This document shows positions 18,018 to 27,060 of a stretch of 64,000 nt of DNA, one piece after another (within the stretch, counting starts at the first letter, position 1; the number at the start of each line of letters is the position of its first letter). Position numbers and translations under genes: made by a program. Origin of the DNA: Aeromonas tecta (GTDB lineage Bacteria > Pseudomonadota > Gammaproteobacteria > Enterobacterales > Aeromonadaceae); NCBI RefSeq assembly GCF_000820185.1, contig NZ_CDCA01000045.1, positions 62,001 to 126,000 of the forward strand. Direction: 5' to 3'. The notes under the pieces are model-generated. The model had not been told where the DNA came from. It ran no database searches and was given only the letters and a program-made list of their open reading frames with translations.

Positions 18018-18935
18018 ATGTTGTATACACGTATCGTCTCACTGTTGCTGGTCGCTGCCAGCCTCTGGGCCGCGCCGGTCTGGTCCATCACCTATCCCCT
18101 CCCGCCGGCCAACAGCCGTCTCATCGGCGAGCTGGAAGATTACATAGTACAAGAGGGTGACCACCTGGAATTGGTGGGCAAACATACCCAGATTGGTTTT
18201 TTGGCGCTGCTCGAGGCAAATCCGGGGGTAGATCCCTATTTACCCACTCCGGGCACCCGCTTGACCCTCCCTACCCAGATGTTGCTGCCCGATGTACCGC
18301 GCGAGGGGATCGTCATCAACCTGCCCGAACTGCGGCTCTATTACTTCCCCAAGGGCAAGCAGGAGGTGATGGTGCTGCCCATCGGCATCGGTGACATCGG
18401 CCGCGAGACGCCGGAGATGACCACCACCGTCATCGCCAAGAACCCCAATCCGACCTGGGTGCCCGGCCCCATGGTGCGCAAGTCCTGGCTGGAGCAAAAA
18501 GGCATCGACCTGCCCGCCGTGGTGCCGCCCGGCCCAGACAATCCCCTCGGCAAGTTCGCCATGCGCCTCGGCTATGGCAACAAGGACTATCTGATCCACG
18601 GTACCAACAAGGATTTCGGCGTCGGATTGCGGGTCAGCGCGGGCTGTATTCGCCTGCGTCCCGATGACATCGAGACCCTGTTCAAGATAGTGCCGGTCGG
18701 CACTCAGGTGCGGGTGATCAACCAGCCGGTCAAGACGGCGCTGGAGCCCGATGGCAAGCGTTGGCTGGAGGTGCACTCCCCCCTGTCTCGCACCGAGGAA
18801 GAGCTGGCCGAGGGTGCTCCCCTGGTGTTGTCAGCCGAGGTCGAACAGTTCATTGCCGCCCCCGAGGTGGACAGCGCTCGGGTGACCAGCCTGCTCGATA
18901 GCAAGAATGGGCTACCCCAGCCCATCAGCGATTGA
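18018..18935 (+). CDS. L,D-transpeptidase (YkuD family, ErfK/YbiS-like)
   Basis: 305 aa. Signal peptide (1-23), a LysM-like segment (about 40-90: YIVQEGDHLE to TPGTRLTLP), then the YkuD catalytic domain (about 97-235) with His194 in LIHGTN and the nucleophile Cys210 in SAGCIRLR. Family enzymes form 3-3 peptidoglycan cross-links or attach Lpp to peptidoglycan in the periplasm; a murein lipoprotein gene (lpp) is present 6 kb away. About 70 residues follow the catalytic domain. The DUF481 protein gene begins 14 bases after the stop, so the two probably form an operon. Confidence 0.92.
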   Translation: MLYTRIVSLLLVAASLWAAPVWSITYPLPPANSRLIGELEDYIVQEGDHLELVGKHTQIGFLALLEANPGVDPYLPTPGTRLTLPTQMLLPDVPREGIVINLPELRLYYFPKGKQEVMVLPIGIGDIGRETPEMTTTVIAKNPNPTWVPGPMVRKSWLEQKGIDLPAVVPPGPDNPLGKFAMRLGYGNKDYLIHGTNKDFGVGLRVSAGCIRLRPDDIETLFKIVPVGTQVRVINQPVKTALEPDGKRWLEVHSPLSRTEEELAEGAPLVLSAEVEQFIAAPEVDSARVTSLLDSKNGLPQPISD

Positions 18936-18949
18936 ACGCTCGTTCCCCC

Positions 18950-19945
18950 ATGAAGGGGATGAGAAACGGGGCTTGCTGCTTGATCCTGTGGTGTGCCAGC
19001 ACGGCGGCCATGGCTGACATCCTGTGGATGCATAACGGCGATCGTCTAACCGGCACCATTGAGGAGATAAGCGACGAGCAGGTGACCATCGCCCTGCCCT
19101 ATAGCCAGACCCTGAGGGTCCAGCGCGATGCCATCAAGCGCTGGCGGCTCGACAAGCAGGAACAGCCCAAGCCCTTGACCAAGACGGGCATCCCCTTGCT
19201 GGACTCTCCGGACGAGCTCAATGCCTGGCTGCTGACCGGCACCGCCGATCTTAACGTCAAACTGAAGGAGAGCGACAAGAAGACCAACAACGTCAATCTC
19301 AAGGCCTCCACCGAGGTGGCCAACCTGGATTGGCGTTACAGCCTGGATGGGGAGTACATCTACGAGACGTCGAACAGTGTCACCGACAGCCATGAATACA
19401 AGCTCAGCCCCAAGCTGGATTACTTCTTCAACGCCAACTGGTTCCTGCGCTCCTCCATTGATGCCGACTACGACATGATAGAGACCAACTATCTGAACCT
19501 GAGTTATGCCTCGGGACCGGGCTATCGCTTCTGGAACGACAAGCGGCGGCGGTTGGAGCTGGTCAGTCAGCTCGGCTTGCAACGTGCCTACTTCACCCAA
19601 GAACAGTGGGTCTATTCAGACTTGTTCGAAGATCGCATCATCAACTATCCCGTCGCCAGCCTGGGCTGGGACTATCGCCAGCCAATCTCTCTGTGGCAGC
19701 AGCGATTCGAGCTGTTCAGCAAGGGCAACTACGAGAAGTTTCTCGATCAACCCTCCCCCTACCTGACTCGCAACCAGACCATCAACGGCAATCTGGGGCT
19801 CAGGTACTACTTCAACGATCACCTGCGCCTCTCCTGGTCGAGCGAGCTGAGTTGGGACGACAGCTGGCTCGACTATGGTGGGGTACGAGAGCGCTTGGGA
19901 GACAAGGAGTGGCGCCATACCATCACCCTGGGGGCCAGCTTCTAG
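18950..19945 (+). CDS. DUF481 (YdiY-like) outer-membrane protein
   Basis: 331 aa from ATG 18950. Signal peptide (roughly to residue 23, ending in AAMA), a short N-terminal segment (ILWMHNGDRLTGTIEEIS), then a DUF481 domain with the alternating aromatic pattern of a beta-barrel (WRYSLDGEYIYET, YKLSPKLDYFF, RYYFNDHLRLSWSSELSW) ending in HTITLGASF, with a terminal Phe as in outer-membrane proteins. A TTG overlapping the transpeptidase stop (18932) and an ATG at 18959 are alternative starts. Function unknown. Coupling with the L,D-transpeptidase suggests an envelope role. Confidence 0.8.
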   Translation: MKGMRNGACCLILWCASTAAMADILWMHNGDRLTGTIEEISDEQVTIALPYSQTLRVQRDAIKRWRLDKQEQPKPLTKTGIPLLDSPDELNAWLLTGTADLNVKLKESDKKTNNVNLKASTEVANLDWRYSLDGEYIYETSNSVTDSHEYKLSPKLDYFFNANWFLRSSIDADYDMIETNYLNLSYASGPGYRFWNDKRRRLELVSQLGLQRAYFTQEQWVYSDLFEDRIINYPVASLGWDYRQPISLWQQRFELFSKGNYEKFLDQPSPYLTRNQTINGNLGLRYYFNDHLRLSWSSELSWDDSWLDYGGVRERLGDKEWRHTITLGASF

Positions 19946-19972
19946 TCACGCGCTCGGTAAATACCCGGAACG

Positions 19973-20003
19973 AAACAGGCCCACCAAGGTGGGCCTGTTT
20001 TTA
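19973..20003 (+). terminator. Terminator after DUF481 gene
   Basis: AAACAGGCCCACC-AA-GGTGGGCCTGTTT then TTT. Also lies just past the convergent MaoC-like gene. Confidence 0.85.
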
Positions 20004-20022
20004 TCTGCCTCAGAGGACGAGG

Positions 20023-20745
20023 TCAGAAATAGATTCGGGTAACCGATTCGATGACGCAACCGGGGCGGCGAATGCCCTCGATCTCTATCTTGATCTCTTT
20101 GAGCAGCTCGAGGCCACCCTTGATGGGGGTCACTCTGGAGAGCCGGGTGCGCGCCCGGATGTTGCTGTCCACCTTGATCGGGTACGGGAAACGAACCTGC
20201 TCCAGACCGAAATTCACCACCATGCGGGCGCTCGGAAACTCCGGGGTCGACTCATCCACCGAACCGGTCAATTGAGGCAGCAAGGCCAGGGTCAGAAAAC
20301 CATGGGCAATGGTGGTCTTGAACGGCGATTCGGCTGCTGCCCGCTCGGGATCGGTGTGGATCCATTGATGATCCCCCGTCACCGCGGCGAACTGATCGAT
20401 CAGCGACTGGCTGACCTGCAGCCACTCACCGACATGGGTCTCTTCCCCGATCTGGGTCTGCAGTTCGGCATAGAGGCTGGCCGCCTCGCCGTCAAGCTCG
20501 ATCAGCTCGCCTTCGGCCAGCGCCGGCTGGCGATTAACCGTCTGGGCCTGAGAGGCACCTTGGCGCCGCACAAATTGGTGATCGATTTGCAGGTCAAGCA
20601 CTCGTCCCAGCAGAGGGTGAAGATGTGCCTTTTGCTGAAACTCACGCCAATAGTCGCGGATCGCCGGAGAGAGCCAATCCTTGAGCTCAAAGGGGTGCTG
20701 CGCCAGTATTTCGCGCTTGTGTTTCAGAAAATCGACAACTTTCAT
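20023..20745 (-). CDS. MaoC-like (R)-specific enoyl-CoA hydratase
   Basis: 240 aa. The C-terminal hot-dog domain (about 100-240) contains FAAVTGDHQWIHTDPERA and SPFKTTIAHGFLTLALLP, the hydratase-2 motif with the catalytic Asp and His. The N-terminal 100 residues are extra and carry an amphipathic helical stretch. Family members hydrate trans-2-enoyl-CoA to (R)-3-hydroxyacyl-CoA, linking beta-oxidation to polyhydroxyalkanoate or other acyl pathways. Substrate not determinable here. ATG at 20745; alone on this strand. Confidence 0.82.
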   Translation of the reverse strand: MKVVDFLKHKREILAQHPFELKDWLSPAIRDYWREFQQKAHLHPLLGRVLDLQIDHQFVRRQGASQAQTVNRQPALAEGELIELDGEAASLYAELQTQIGEETHVGEWLQVSQSLIDQFAAVTGDHQWIHTDPERAAAESPFKTTIAHGFLTLALLPQLTGSVDESTPEFPSARMVVNFGLEQVRFPYPIKVDSNIRARTRLSRVTPIKGGLELLKEIKIEIEGIRRPGCVIESVTRIYF

Positions 20746-20999
20746 TCACCGATCCCTATTCGATTCAAAGCCTATAAAGAGGTCTAACCAGTCCTATTTT
20801 ATGAAAGTTTCAATGGTAAGTGCAAAAAAATCTCGGCGTACAACTGTACCGCAGGTGAAAGTAACTACTAACCAGAGGGGGCAATAGAGGCCGTTCAGAT
20901 GGGAAAAACGATTATCTTGACGGCAACGTCACGAGAAAAGGCCAAACCATAAAAGGACGCCATACGGCATATTTTTACCGTCAGCGCCCCGTTTTTCGA

Positions 21000-21947
21000 T
21001 CATTTTTGCCCGGCGGACCACCAATGCGCATGCGCCTCGGCATCCAGGAAGCTCCATGCCAGAATGCGGCTCACCTTGTTGCCCTGCGCCATGTCGATCA
21101 CCCGTACCTGACATGCCCCCTGCTGAGCCAGCGCCTTCTTGGCGGCGGGCAGGTTCTCTTTCTTCGATACCAATGAGCTGAACCAGAGACATTGGCTGGC
21201 GAACGCCTTGCTCTGGCTTATCATGCTGGCCAGAAACGCCGCCTCTCCCCCTTCACACCAGAGTTCCGCCTTCTGGCCACCGAAGTTGAGCACAGGGGAT
21301 CCTGTCACCGCTTTCCCGAGGTTGCGCAGCTTGCGCTCGCTGCCCTTGCTCGCCTCGGCGAGAGAGGCATGGAAGGGGGGATTACAGAGTGTCAGTGCAA
21401 AACGCTCTTTTGGACCAATAATACCGAGGAAAATGTGCTTGGAATTGCTCTGATGGCGGCACTCTATCTGAGCCCCCAACCCATTACTGTTCGCCAGCAG
21501 GGTTGCCGCCTTGACCGACACGGGGTCGATGTCCGATCCCACGAAGCGCCAGCCATATTCACGGGCCCCCAGCAACGGATAGATACAATTCGCCCCTACC
21601 CCGATATCCAGCACCCGCACACTCTTGCCCGTGGGCAGCTGACCGGCACTCTCCGTCAGCAGATCCGCGACCCTGTGCAGGTAGTCCACTCGCCCCGGAA
21701 TGGGAGGACAGAGGTAACCCGGCGGCAGATCCCAATGGTTGATGCCATAGTGCAGCGCCAGCAGGGCACGGTTGAGCGCCTTGACGGCGGCAGGGTCGGC
21801 AAAATCGAGCGTGCGGGTGCCGTGCTCATTGGTAAAGACAAATGGCAACAGCTCGGGAGTACGCTGACAGAGCGCGTCGAAATCGTAGGGCGCCTGATGG
21901 CGATTGCGCGGGTGCAAGCCGGATTTGCGATCGGAGTGGGTCTTCAT
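21000..21947 (-). CDS. rlmF: 23S rRNA (adenine1618-N6)-methyltransferase RlmF
   Basis: 315 aa, as in E. coli RlmF (YbiN). SAM-binding motif [16 protein letters not shown] and the amino-methyltransferase motif NPPFHAS are present. The enzyme methylates the exocyclic N6 of A1618 in 23S rRNA. The N-terminus ([19 protein letters not shown]) and the [10 protein letters not shown] block match the family. ATG start at 21947. Single gene; 254 bases without a gene separate it from the next minus-strand gene downstream. Confidence 0.95.
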   Translation of the reverse strand: MKTHSDRKSGLHPRNRHQAPYDFDALCQRTPELLPFVFTNEHGTRTLDFADPAAVKALNRALLALHYGINHWDLPPGYLCPPIPGRVDYLHRVADLLTESAGQLPTGKSVRVLDIGVGANCIYPLLGAREYGWRFVGSDIDPVSVKAATLLANSNGLGAQIECRHQSNSKHIFLGIIGPKERFALTLCNPPFHASLAEASKGSERKLRNLGKAVTGSPVLNFGGQKAELWCEGGEAAFLASMISQSKAFASQCLWFSSLVSKKENLPAAKKALAQQGACQVRVIDMAQGNKVSRILAWSFLDAEAHAHWWSAGQK

Positions 21948-22017
21948 GCTGGATCTGCCGAGGAACGGGGGGCCACACTATAGAGAGTTGGCCCCGGAAA
22001 GTCTAAATGACGGCCAT

Positions 22018-22044
22018 AAAAAACCGGGCTGCCTGAGCCCGGTT
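22018..22044 (-). terminator. Terminator of nlpC
   Basis: Minus strand AACCGGGCT, loop, AGCCCGGTTTTTT. Ends the nlpC transcript before rlmF. Confidence 0.75.
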
Positions 22045-22096
22045 CAAGTGAGGTTGGAGAAACAGTCCGTACTGCGAGCCGTTTGTCCAGCCTGAC

Positions 22097-22597
22097 TCAG
22101 ATTTCTATCCGGCGTGCTTGCCAGAACTTGCCGCGCCAGTAGGCATTATCCAGTTTGGAGCGGGTCACACCGGCTCGGGTGGAGGCATGGATGAACTCAC
22201 CGTTGCCAACATAAATGCCTACATGATTCAGGCGCTTGCTTATCTTGAAGAAGACCAGATCCCCTTCCATCAGATCCCGCTTTGCAACCCGGGTTCCCTC
22301 GTGCACCTGGGAGCGGGTGTCTCGTGGCAACTCGATGCCAACGGCGTTACGGAACACTTCACGCGCAAAGGCAGAACAATCTATGCCTCGCTGGCTGCTC
22401 CCACCCATGCGGTAGGGCACACCACGCCACTCTTTATATACGGTCAGGATTTCGTTTACATCGGGTGTCTGCGAAGCTTCCGGTTCAATCACGGGTTCCA
22501 TCATGGAAACTTCAATCTTACTCGCGACCTCGGTCTGGGGTGCCGAGGCACAACCCACCATTCCGAGCGCGACCAGCAGTAGCATCAGGTGGCGCAA
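22097..22597 (-). CDS. nlpC: NlpC/P60 family lipoprotein endopeptidase
   Basis: 166 aa lipoprotein: lipobox LGMVGC with acylated Cys16. The NlpC/P60 cysteine peptidase domain (about 48-165) shows the triad Cys74 (GIDCSAF), His125 (LNHVGIY) and His137 (EFIHAST). The C-terminal block SKLDNAYWRGKFWQARRI closely matches E. coli NlpC. Such enzymes cleave D-Glu-meso-DAP bonds in peptidoglycan peptides. Residue after the lipid Cys is Ala, so outer-membrane sorting is expected. Monocistronic. Confidence 0.9.
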   Translation of the reverse strand: MRHLMLLLVALGMVGCASAPQTEVASKIEVSMMEPVIEPEASQTPDVNEILTVYKEWRGVPYRMGGSSQRGIDCSAFAREVFRNAVGIELPRDTRSQVHEGTRVAKRDLMEGDLVFFKISKRLNHVGIYVGNGEFIHASTRAGVTRSKLDNAYWRGKFWQARRIEI

Positions 22598-22860
22598 TCC
22601 TTTATCCCCGCAAAATAGTAAACATTGTTAAAATACGACCGCAAAGGGCAATTTATAAGGCAACAGCACTCGACTATATCCAAGAATTCTATCGAGGCAA
22701 GCGAAAATCCCTATCGACATCACATTTCTGCAAGGAAATGCAGTATTTTTCATAATTAATGTGATCATGCCCAAACAATATACAATCTCGAAAGCGGTCA
22801 TTAGTGCTGGTGAAAACTGCCATTTATCGCTGCTTCACCCTCTTTTTTAAGTGAAAAATT

Positions 22861-23583
22861 ATGATCTCAGCGGATCTCTATTTGTTAAAACCGGCCCAGA
22901 TAGGCGCTGACCAGCTGATCGCGCTATCGAGTGAGCTCTCTGCGGAAGAACATCAGCATTGGCATGGCATTCAGCAGCCAGGTCGGCGGCGAGAGTACCT
23001 GCTCGGCCGGGTGTTGCTGCGCCGAATGCTGGCCGAGCGACTGCACTGCCCGAGCGATGAGCTGGTGTTTCGCAACAGTCCCCACGGCAAACCCGTGCTG
23101 TGCAGCCACGCCTGGCAGTTCAATTTCAGCCACAGCGGTGACTGGCTGGCACTCGCCCTCTGCCAGCAGGGTCCACTCGGAGTGGACGTGGAGATGGGGC
23201 TGCGCCGCCGCCACATTCTGCCCTTGGCCAAGCGCTTTTATGCAGCCAGTGAATATAAGTGGCTCCTCTCTCTGCCCGTGCAAGAGCAGGAGTCTGCCTT
23301 TTATCGGCTCTGGTCACGCAAGGAGGCGGTGCTGAAAGCCCAGGGGGACGGCATCGCTGCCGGACTCGACAAGGTGTGTTTTGTGCCAGAGGAAGGCTGG
23401 CGGCTGGATAATCGGCTCGATACGCAGTCCTATCAGGTTCAAGATTGGCAGTTCGGCCGCGGCTGGCTGAGCCTCGCGGCCCCGACCCTCAGCGTCAACG
23501 GCTACCTGCTGGATGAATCCTTGAAATCAACCCCCATAGACCCCATGTTAGCTCACACCATTTTTCGAGAGTCAGCCTCATGA
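22861..23583 (+). CDS. 4'-phosphopantetheinyl transferase (Sfp/AcpT superfamily)
   Basis: 240 aa. Contains the family motifs GVDVEMG (Mg-binding Asp109, Glu111) and WSRKEAVLKA (Glu155, Lys154), plus RNSPHGKPVL and FNFSHSGDW that bind CoA. It transfers the phosphopantetheine arm of CoA to a carrier protein, either fatty-acid ACP or a non-ribosomal peptide/polyketide carrier; no such synthase is in the window. The stop overlaps the start of cnoX by ATGA (23580-23583), showing translational coupling. Confidence 0.9.
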   Translation: MISADLYLLKPAQIGADQLIALSSELSAEEHQHWHGIQQPGRRREYLLGRVLLRRMLAERLHCPSDELVFRNSPHGKPVLCSHAWQFNFSHSGDWLALALCQQGPLGVDVEMGLRRRHILPLAKRFYAASEYKWLLSLPVQEQESAFYRLWSRKEAVLKAQGDGIAAGLDKVCFVPEEGWRLDNRLDTQSYQVQDWQFGRGWLSLAAPTLSVNGYLLDESLKSTPIDPMLAHTIFRESAS

Positions 23584-24428
23584 TCGTCGACATCAATCCC
23601 CAGAATTTTCACGCCGAACTGATCGATGCGTCCATGAAGAAGCCGGTCGTCATCTATTTCCACGCCCCCCAGCTGCCCGAATGTCAGGGCATGACCCCGC
23701 TGGTGGAGAGCCTGGTCGGCCCGGCCAATAGCCAGGTGACCCTGGCCAAGGTCGACATGAATGACCCCCAGCTGCAGCCACTGGGTAACCAGCTGGGCTT
23801 ACGGGCCCTGCCCGCACTGGTGCTGTTCCATCAGGGCCGCCCGGACGAGCAGGCCATCCTGGAAGGTCCACAGGACGAAGCGACCCTGCGCCAGTACTTC
23901 GCCGCCTTTGCCCCCAAGGAAGAAGAGCAACTGCTCGAGCAAGCCAAGCAGGCCCTGGCCGAGGAGCAAGCCGAGCTGGCCCATGCCCAACTCACCAAGG
24001 CCCATCAGCTGGCACCGGCCCGACACGACATCAGCCTGTGGCTGGTGCAAGCTGCGCTGGATCTGAATCTGCTGGAAGAAGCCCAGGCACTGCTCGCGAC
24101 CATTCCCATGGCGGCGCAGGATGACCATTATCAGACCCTGAGCTCCCGTTTGGCGCTGGCGCTGCAAGCCGCAGACAGTCCCGAACTGCGCGCACTGGAG
24201 ACGCGTCACGCAGCGGATCCGGCTGATGACGCCCTCACCCAAGAGCTGGCGGTGCTGTACAGTCAGGTTGGTCGGCAGGAAGAAGCCTTGGCGCTGCTAT
24301 TTAGCATTCTCAGGCGCGATCTGGCGTTTGGCGATGCCAAGAAGATCTATCTCGATATCCTGACGACCATGGGAGCCAACCCGGTGGCGCAGAATTATCG
24401 TCGCAAGCTCTATAGCCTGCTTTATTGA
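23580..24428 (+). CDS. cnoX: Thioredoxin-fold co-chaperone CnoX (YbbN)
   Basis: 282 aa. N-terminal thioredoxin-like domain (1-110) followed by TPR-like helical repeats (about 118-282), the layout of CnoX/YbbN, which holds unfolded proteins and transfers them to GroEL. The thioredoxin active site is degenerate: HAPQLPECQGM has only Cys35, so it is not a disulphide reductase. Starts at ATG 23580, overlapping the phosphopantetheinyl transferase stop. Ends before a bidirectional terminator at 24524-24559. Confidence 0.9.
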   Translation: MIVDINPQNFHAELIDASMKKPVVIYFHAPQLPECQGMTPLVESLVGPANSQVTLAKVDMNDPQLQPLGNQLGLRALPALVLFHQGRPDEQAILEGPQDEATLRQYFAAFAPKEEEQLLEQAKQALAEEQAELAHAQLTKAHQLAPARHDISLWLVQAALDLNLLEEAQALLATIPMAAQDDHYQTLSSRLALALQAADSPELRALETRHAADPADDALTQELAVLYSQVGRQEEALALLFSILRRDLAFGDAKKIYLDILTTMGANPVAQNYRRKLYSLLY

Positions 24429-24523
24429 TCTAGAGAGAAAGGAAAGTCAGGGTGATGCCGAGCGGTCGGCATTGCCTTGTTCAGGCAGAAAGTGAAGCTT
24501 GATGGGAAATGACAAATTTCAGG

Positions 24524-24559
24524 CAAAAAAAAATGGCGCATTGAAAATGCGCCATTTTT
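24524..24559. terminator. Bidirectional terminator between cnoX and lpp
   Basis: A-run, AATGGCGCAT, loop TGAAA, ATGCGCCATT and T-run. Serves both convergent genes. Confidence 0.85.
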
Positions 24560-24568
24560 TCGCATGGA

Positions 24569-24811
24569 TTACTTCTTGTAGGAAGTAGCCATGTTGTCGA
24601 TGCGCTGGTTAGCACGCATAGCTTCTTGATTTGCAGTAGCAACATCAGCAGCGATTTTGGATTGATCAGCACGAACAGCGCTAACATCTTGAGCCAGTTG
24701 GTCAACTTTGTTAGACAGATTCTGAACGGAGGTTTCCAGTTCGCTGGTGTTTGCACAACCGCCCAGCAGGGCAGACAGACCAACAACACCTACCAACAAC
24801 AATTTTTTCAT
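24569..24811 (-). CDS. lpp: Major outer-membrane (murein) lipoprotein Lpp
   Basis: 80 aa. Signal peptide with lipobox LLGGC (Cys19), mature part a single heptad coiled coil (LETSVQNLSNKVDQLAQDVS onward) ending in Tyr-Lys-Lys. The C-terminal lysine is the residue that L,D-transpeptidases attach to peptidoglycan; a candidate enzyme is at 18018-18935. Codon use is strongly biased and a strong terminator follows, as expected for a very abundant protein. Ribosome site AGGGAGC about 10 bases before ATG. Confidence 0.93.
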   Translation of the reverse strand: MKKLLLVGVVGLSALLGGCANTSELETSVQNLSNKVDQLAQDVSAVRADQSKIAADVATANQEAMRANQRIDNMATSYKK

Positions 24812-25034
24812 TTTTAAAGCTCCCTTTAACTCGCCAGACGTTTAGCAAGCGGCGTGATTATGGCACAAATAAATACGAGTTTGGATAGGCCCCATCACAG
24901 ATAAATGCATTAAAACCCTCATTTTTTTTTAAACGTACACTTTTTGTGCAAACTTAAGTCAAAAACGAGTGCCCTGGATGAGGTTCGGACAAAGCGTAAC
25001 CAAAAAATCTACTTATTACAATTTCGTATGAAGC

Positions 25035-25688
25035 TCAGGCTGAACGTTCTGCCAACAATTGACGGTATTGCACCAGATCTTCGATGGTCAATACCGGCAT
25101 CTGGTGCTTGCGACCAAACTCGACCAAATCGGGCAGCCTGGCCATGGAGCCATCGGCTTTGGTCAGCTCGCACAATACTCCGAACGGTTTGAGCCCGGCG
25201 AGCTGCATTAGATCGACGGTGGCTTCGGTGTGACCGCGTCGGGTCAGCACCCCACCGGTACGCGCGCGCAGCGGGAAGACATGGCCAGGACGATGCAGAT
25301 CGGACGGGCGGGCACCGTCGGCGATGGCGGCCCTGATGGTAGTGATGCGATCGGCGGCAGAGACCCCGGTAGTGACGCCTTGCGCCGCTTCTATGGTCAC
25401 GGTAAACGCAGTCTGGTAGTGGCTGGAGTTCGCCTCCACCATCATCGGCAGTTCCAGCTGACGAACCCGCTCGTCGGTCAGGCAGAGGCAGACGATGCCG
25501 GAGCACTCGCGGATCATCATGGCCATCTGTTCGTTGGTCATGCTTTGTGCGGCGAAGATGAGATCCCCTTCGTTCTCCCGATCTTCATCATCGGCTACCA
25601 AGACGCCACGACCGGCCCGCAATGCGGCCAGCGCCGTTTCGACGCGAGCAATGGGATCACCAAATTCACTGAGTAGAGACTGATTCAT
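25035..25688 (-). CDS. ribB: 3,4-dihydroxy-2-butanone-4-phosphate synthase
   Basis: 217 aa, the E. coli RibB length. Converts ribulose 5-phosphate to the four-carbon precursor of riboflavin. Conserved blocks: [16 protein letters not shown] (acidic metal and substrate site), [19 protein letters not shown] and [21 protein letters not shown]. The open frame extends 33 codons further upstream, but ATG 25688 has AGGAG at the right distance and matches RibB. Controlled by an FMN riboswitch upstream (25803-25954). Confidence 0.96.
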   Translation of the reverse strand: MNQSLLSEFGDPIARVETALAALRAGRGVLVADDEDRENEGDLIFAAQSMTNEQMAMMIRECSGIVCLCLTDERVRQLELPMMVEANSSHYQTAFTVTIEAAQGVTTGVSAADRITTIRAAIADGARPSDLHRPGHVFPLRARTGGVLTRRGHTEATVDLMQLAGLKPFGVLCELTKADGSMARLPDLVEFGRKHQMPVLTIEDLVQYRQLLAERSA

Positions 25689-25702
25689 GGTAAGACTCCT
25701 AA

Positions 25703-25799
25703 ATAAGACAAGGACCAGAATCAGGGCATGGAAAGGCAGACAGAGATAGGCATGCGGCAGCCAGCCCAGAGCGGGCCTGACTGGCAATATCTGTCTTAT
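25703..25799 (-). promoter_or_regulatory. Expression platform between FMN riboswitch and ribB
   Basis: On the minus strand ATAAGAC just after the aptamer (25793-25799) is complementary to GTCTTAT (25703-25709), which sits directly against the AGGAG ribosome site. Pairing would fold the ribosome site into a long-range helix. A second small hairpin, built on GCCCGCTCTGGGC, lies between. This suggests that FMN binding controls translation initiation; inference. Confidence 0.4.
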
Positions 25800-25802
25800 C
25801 CT

Positions 25803-25954
25803 CTTTCATCCGGACTATGACCGTCGGCTCCGGCATCTCACCGGATCTGCTGACCCCGACCCTGGTTATGAACCAAGGTCAGGCGCTCGCGGGCTCCCCG
25901 AGTCAGATCGGGATACCGCCGGTGGGGAATTTCACCCCGCCCTGAGAATAAGCG
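25803..25954 (-). ncRNA. FMN riboswitch (RFN element)
   Basis: On the minus strand the conserved RFN strings appear in order: TCAGGGCGGGGTGAAATTCC, CCACCGGCGGTAT, GAGCCCGCGAGCG, GGTCAGCAGATCCGGTGAGA, TGCCGGAGCCGACGGTCATA and GTCCGGATG. It binds FMN and lowers ribB expression when FMN is plentiful. Located about 115 bases before the ribB start. The right-hand remainder of the gap (25955-26153) shows nothing further. Confidence 0.96.
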
Positions 25955-26153
25955 CAGACAGCGTAAAGAAAAAAAGCGCGCTATACCAGCCTAAAACCCA
26001 TCAAGGACCAATACGGGCCCCAGAGAGTCTGGTGGATGCCAACTCGGCTCAGCAGCTCATTGCGCGCTGTCTTTTCTGATTTTGTTTATGGCATAGTGCC
26101 TGAAAAAACGTGCAGCCTGCGCAGACTCAGGCGCCATTACCACCAACGGAATC

Positions 26154-27002
26154 ATGACAGAGATGGAAAAGAAAATACTGCTGACGGATTGCCCCGACGC
26201 CAAGGGCCTCATCGCCAAGATCACCAACATTTGCTACAAGCACCAGCTCAACATCAACAAGAACGATGAGTTCGTGGATCACGAGAATGGCCGCTTCTTC
26301 ATGCGCACCGAGCTGGAGGGGCGTTTCAACGACGAGACCCTGCTAGCGGATCTCGATGACGCCCTGCCAGTGGGCGCCCAGCGCCGCCTGGTCAAGGCCG
26401 GCAAGAAGCGGATCGTCATCTTGGTGACCAAGGAGACCCACTGCCTCGGCGACATTCTGATGAAGAATTACGCCGGTGCGCTGGACATGGACATAGTGGC
26501 GGTGATCGGCAACTACGATACCCTCGCCGAATTGACCGGCAAGTTCGACATTCCCTTCCATGCCGTCAGCCATGAGGATCTCAGCCGCACCGAGCATGAA
26601 GATCAGGTCCGCGCCATCATCGACAGCTACCAGCCCGATTACGTGATCCTGGCCAAGTACATGCGGGTGCTGACCCCGAGCTTTGTGGCCGCTTATCCGC
26701 GCAAGCTCATCAACATCCATCACTCCTTCCTGCCCGCCTTCATCGGAGCCCGCCCCTATCGTCAGGCATTCGATCGCGGGGTCAAGCTGATCGGCGCTAC
26801 CGCCCACTTCGTCACCGACGATCTGGATGAAGGTCCCATCATCGAGCAGGACGTGATCCACGTCGGCCACACCTTCAGCGCCGACGACATGGCCAAGGCA
26901 GGCCGGGATGTGGAGAAATCCGTGCTGAGCCGGGCACTGGAGCTGGTGCTGAACGAGCGGGTGTTCGTCTACGGCAACAAGACAGTGGTCTTCAAGTCAT
27001 AA
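26154..27002 (+). CDS. purU: Formyltetrahydrofolate deformylase
   Basis: 282 aa, PurU length. N-terminal ACT domain (about 8-85: ILLTDCPDAKGLIAKITN) and C-terminal formyltransferase-fold domain with VILAKYMRVLTP, INIHHSFLPAFIGARPY (catalytic Asn/His) and GATAHFVTDDLDEGPIIEQ. Hydrolyses 10-formyl-THF to formate and THF, supplying formate for PurT and balancing one-carbon pools. ATG 26154; a second Met at codon 4 is possible. Followed by a clean terminator. Confidence 0.95.
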   Translation: MTEMEKKILLTDCPDAKGLIAKITNICYKHQLNINKNDEFVDHENGRFFMRTELEGRFNDETLLADLDDALPVGAQRRLVKAGKKRIVILVTKETHCLGDILMKNYAGALDMDIVAVIGNYDTLAELTGKFDIPFHAVSHEDLSRTEHEDQVRAIIDSYQPDYVILAKYMRVLTPSFVAAYPRKLINIHHSFLPAFIGARPYRQAFDRGVKLIGATAHFVTDDLDEGPIIEQDVIHVGHTFSADDMAKAGRDVEKSVLSRALELVLNERVFVYGNKTVVFKS

Positions 27003-27013
27003 CCGCACCACCA

Positions 27014-27039
27014 AAAAAGGCTCCCGAGGGAGCCTTTTT
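27014..27039 (+). terminator. Terminator after purU
   Basis: AAAAAAGGCTCCC-GAG-GGAGCCTTTTT. Also reads as a terminator for the convergent DUF945 gene. Confidence 0.85.
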
Positions 27040-27060
27040 CATGCCTACATTGCCTCCGCG

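Noticed and set aside
20929-21192. 87-codon minus-strand frame at the end of rlmF
   Set aside because: It overlaps rlmF in another frame; no ribosome site or recognisable protein.
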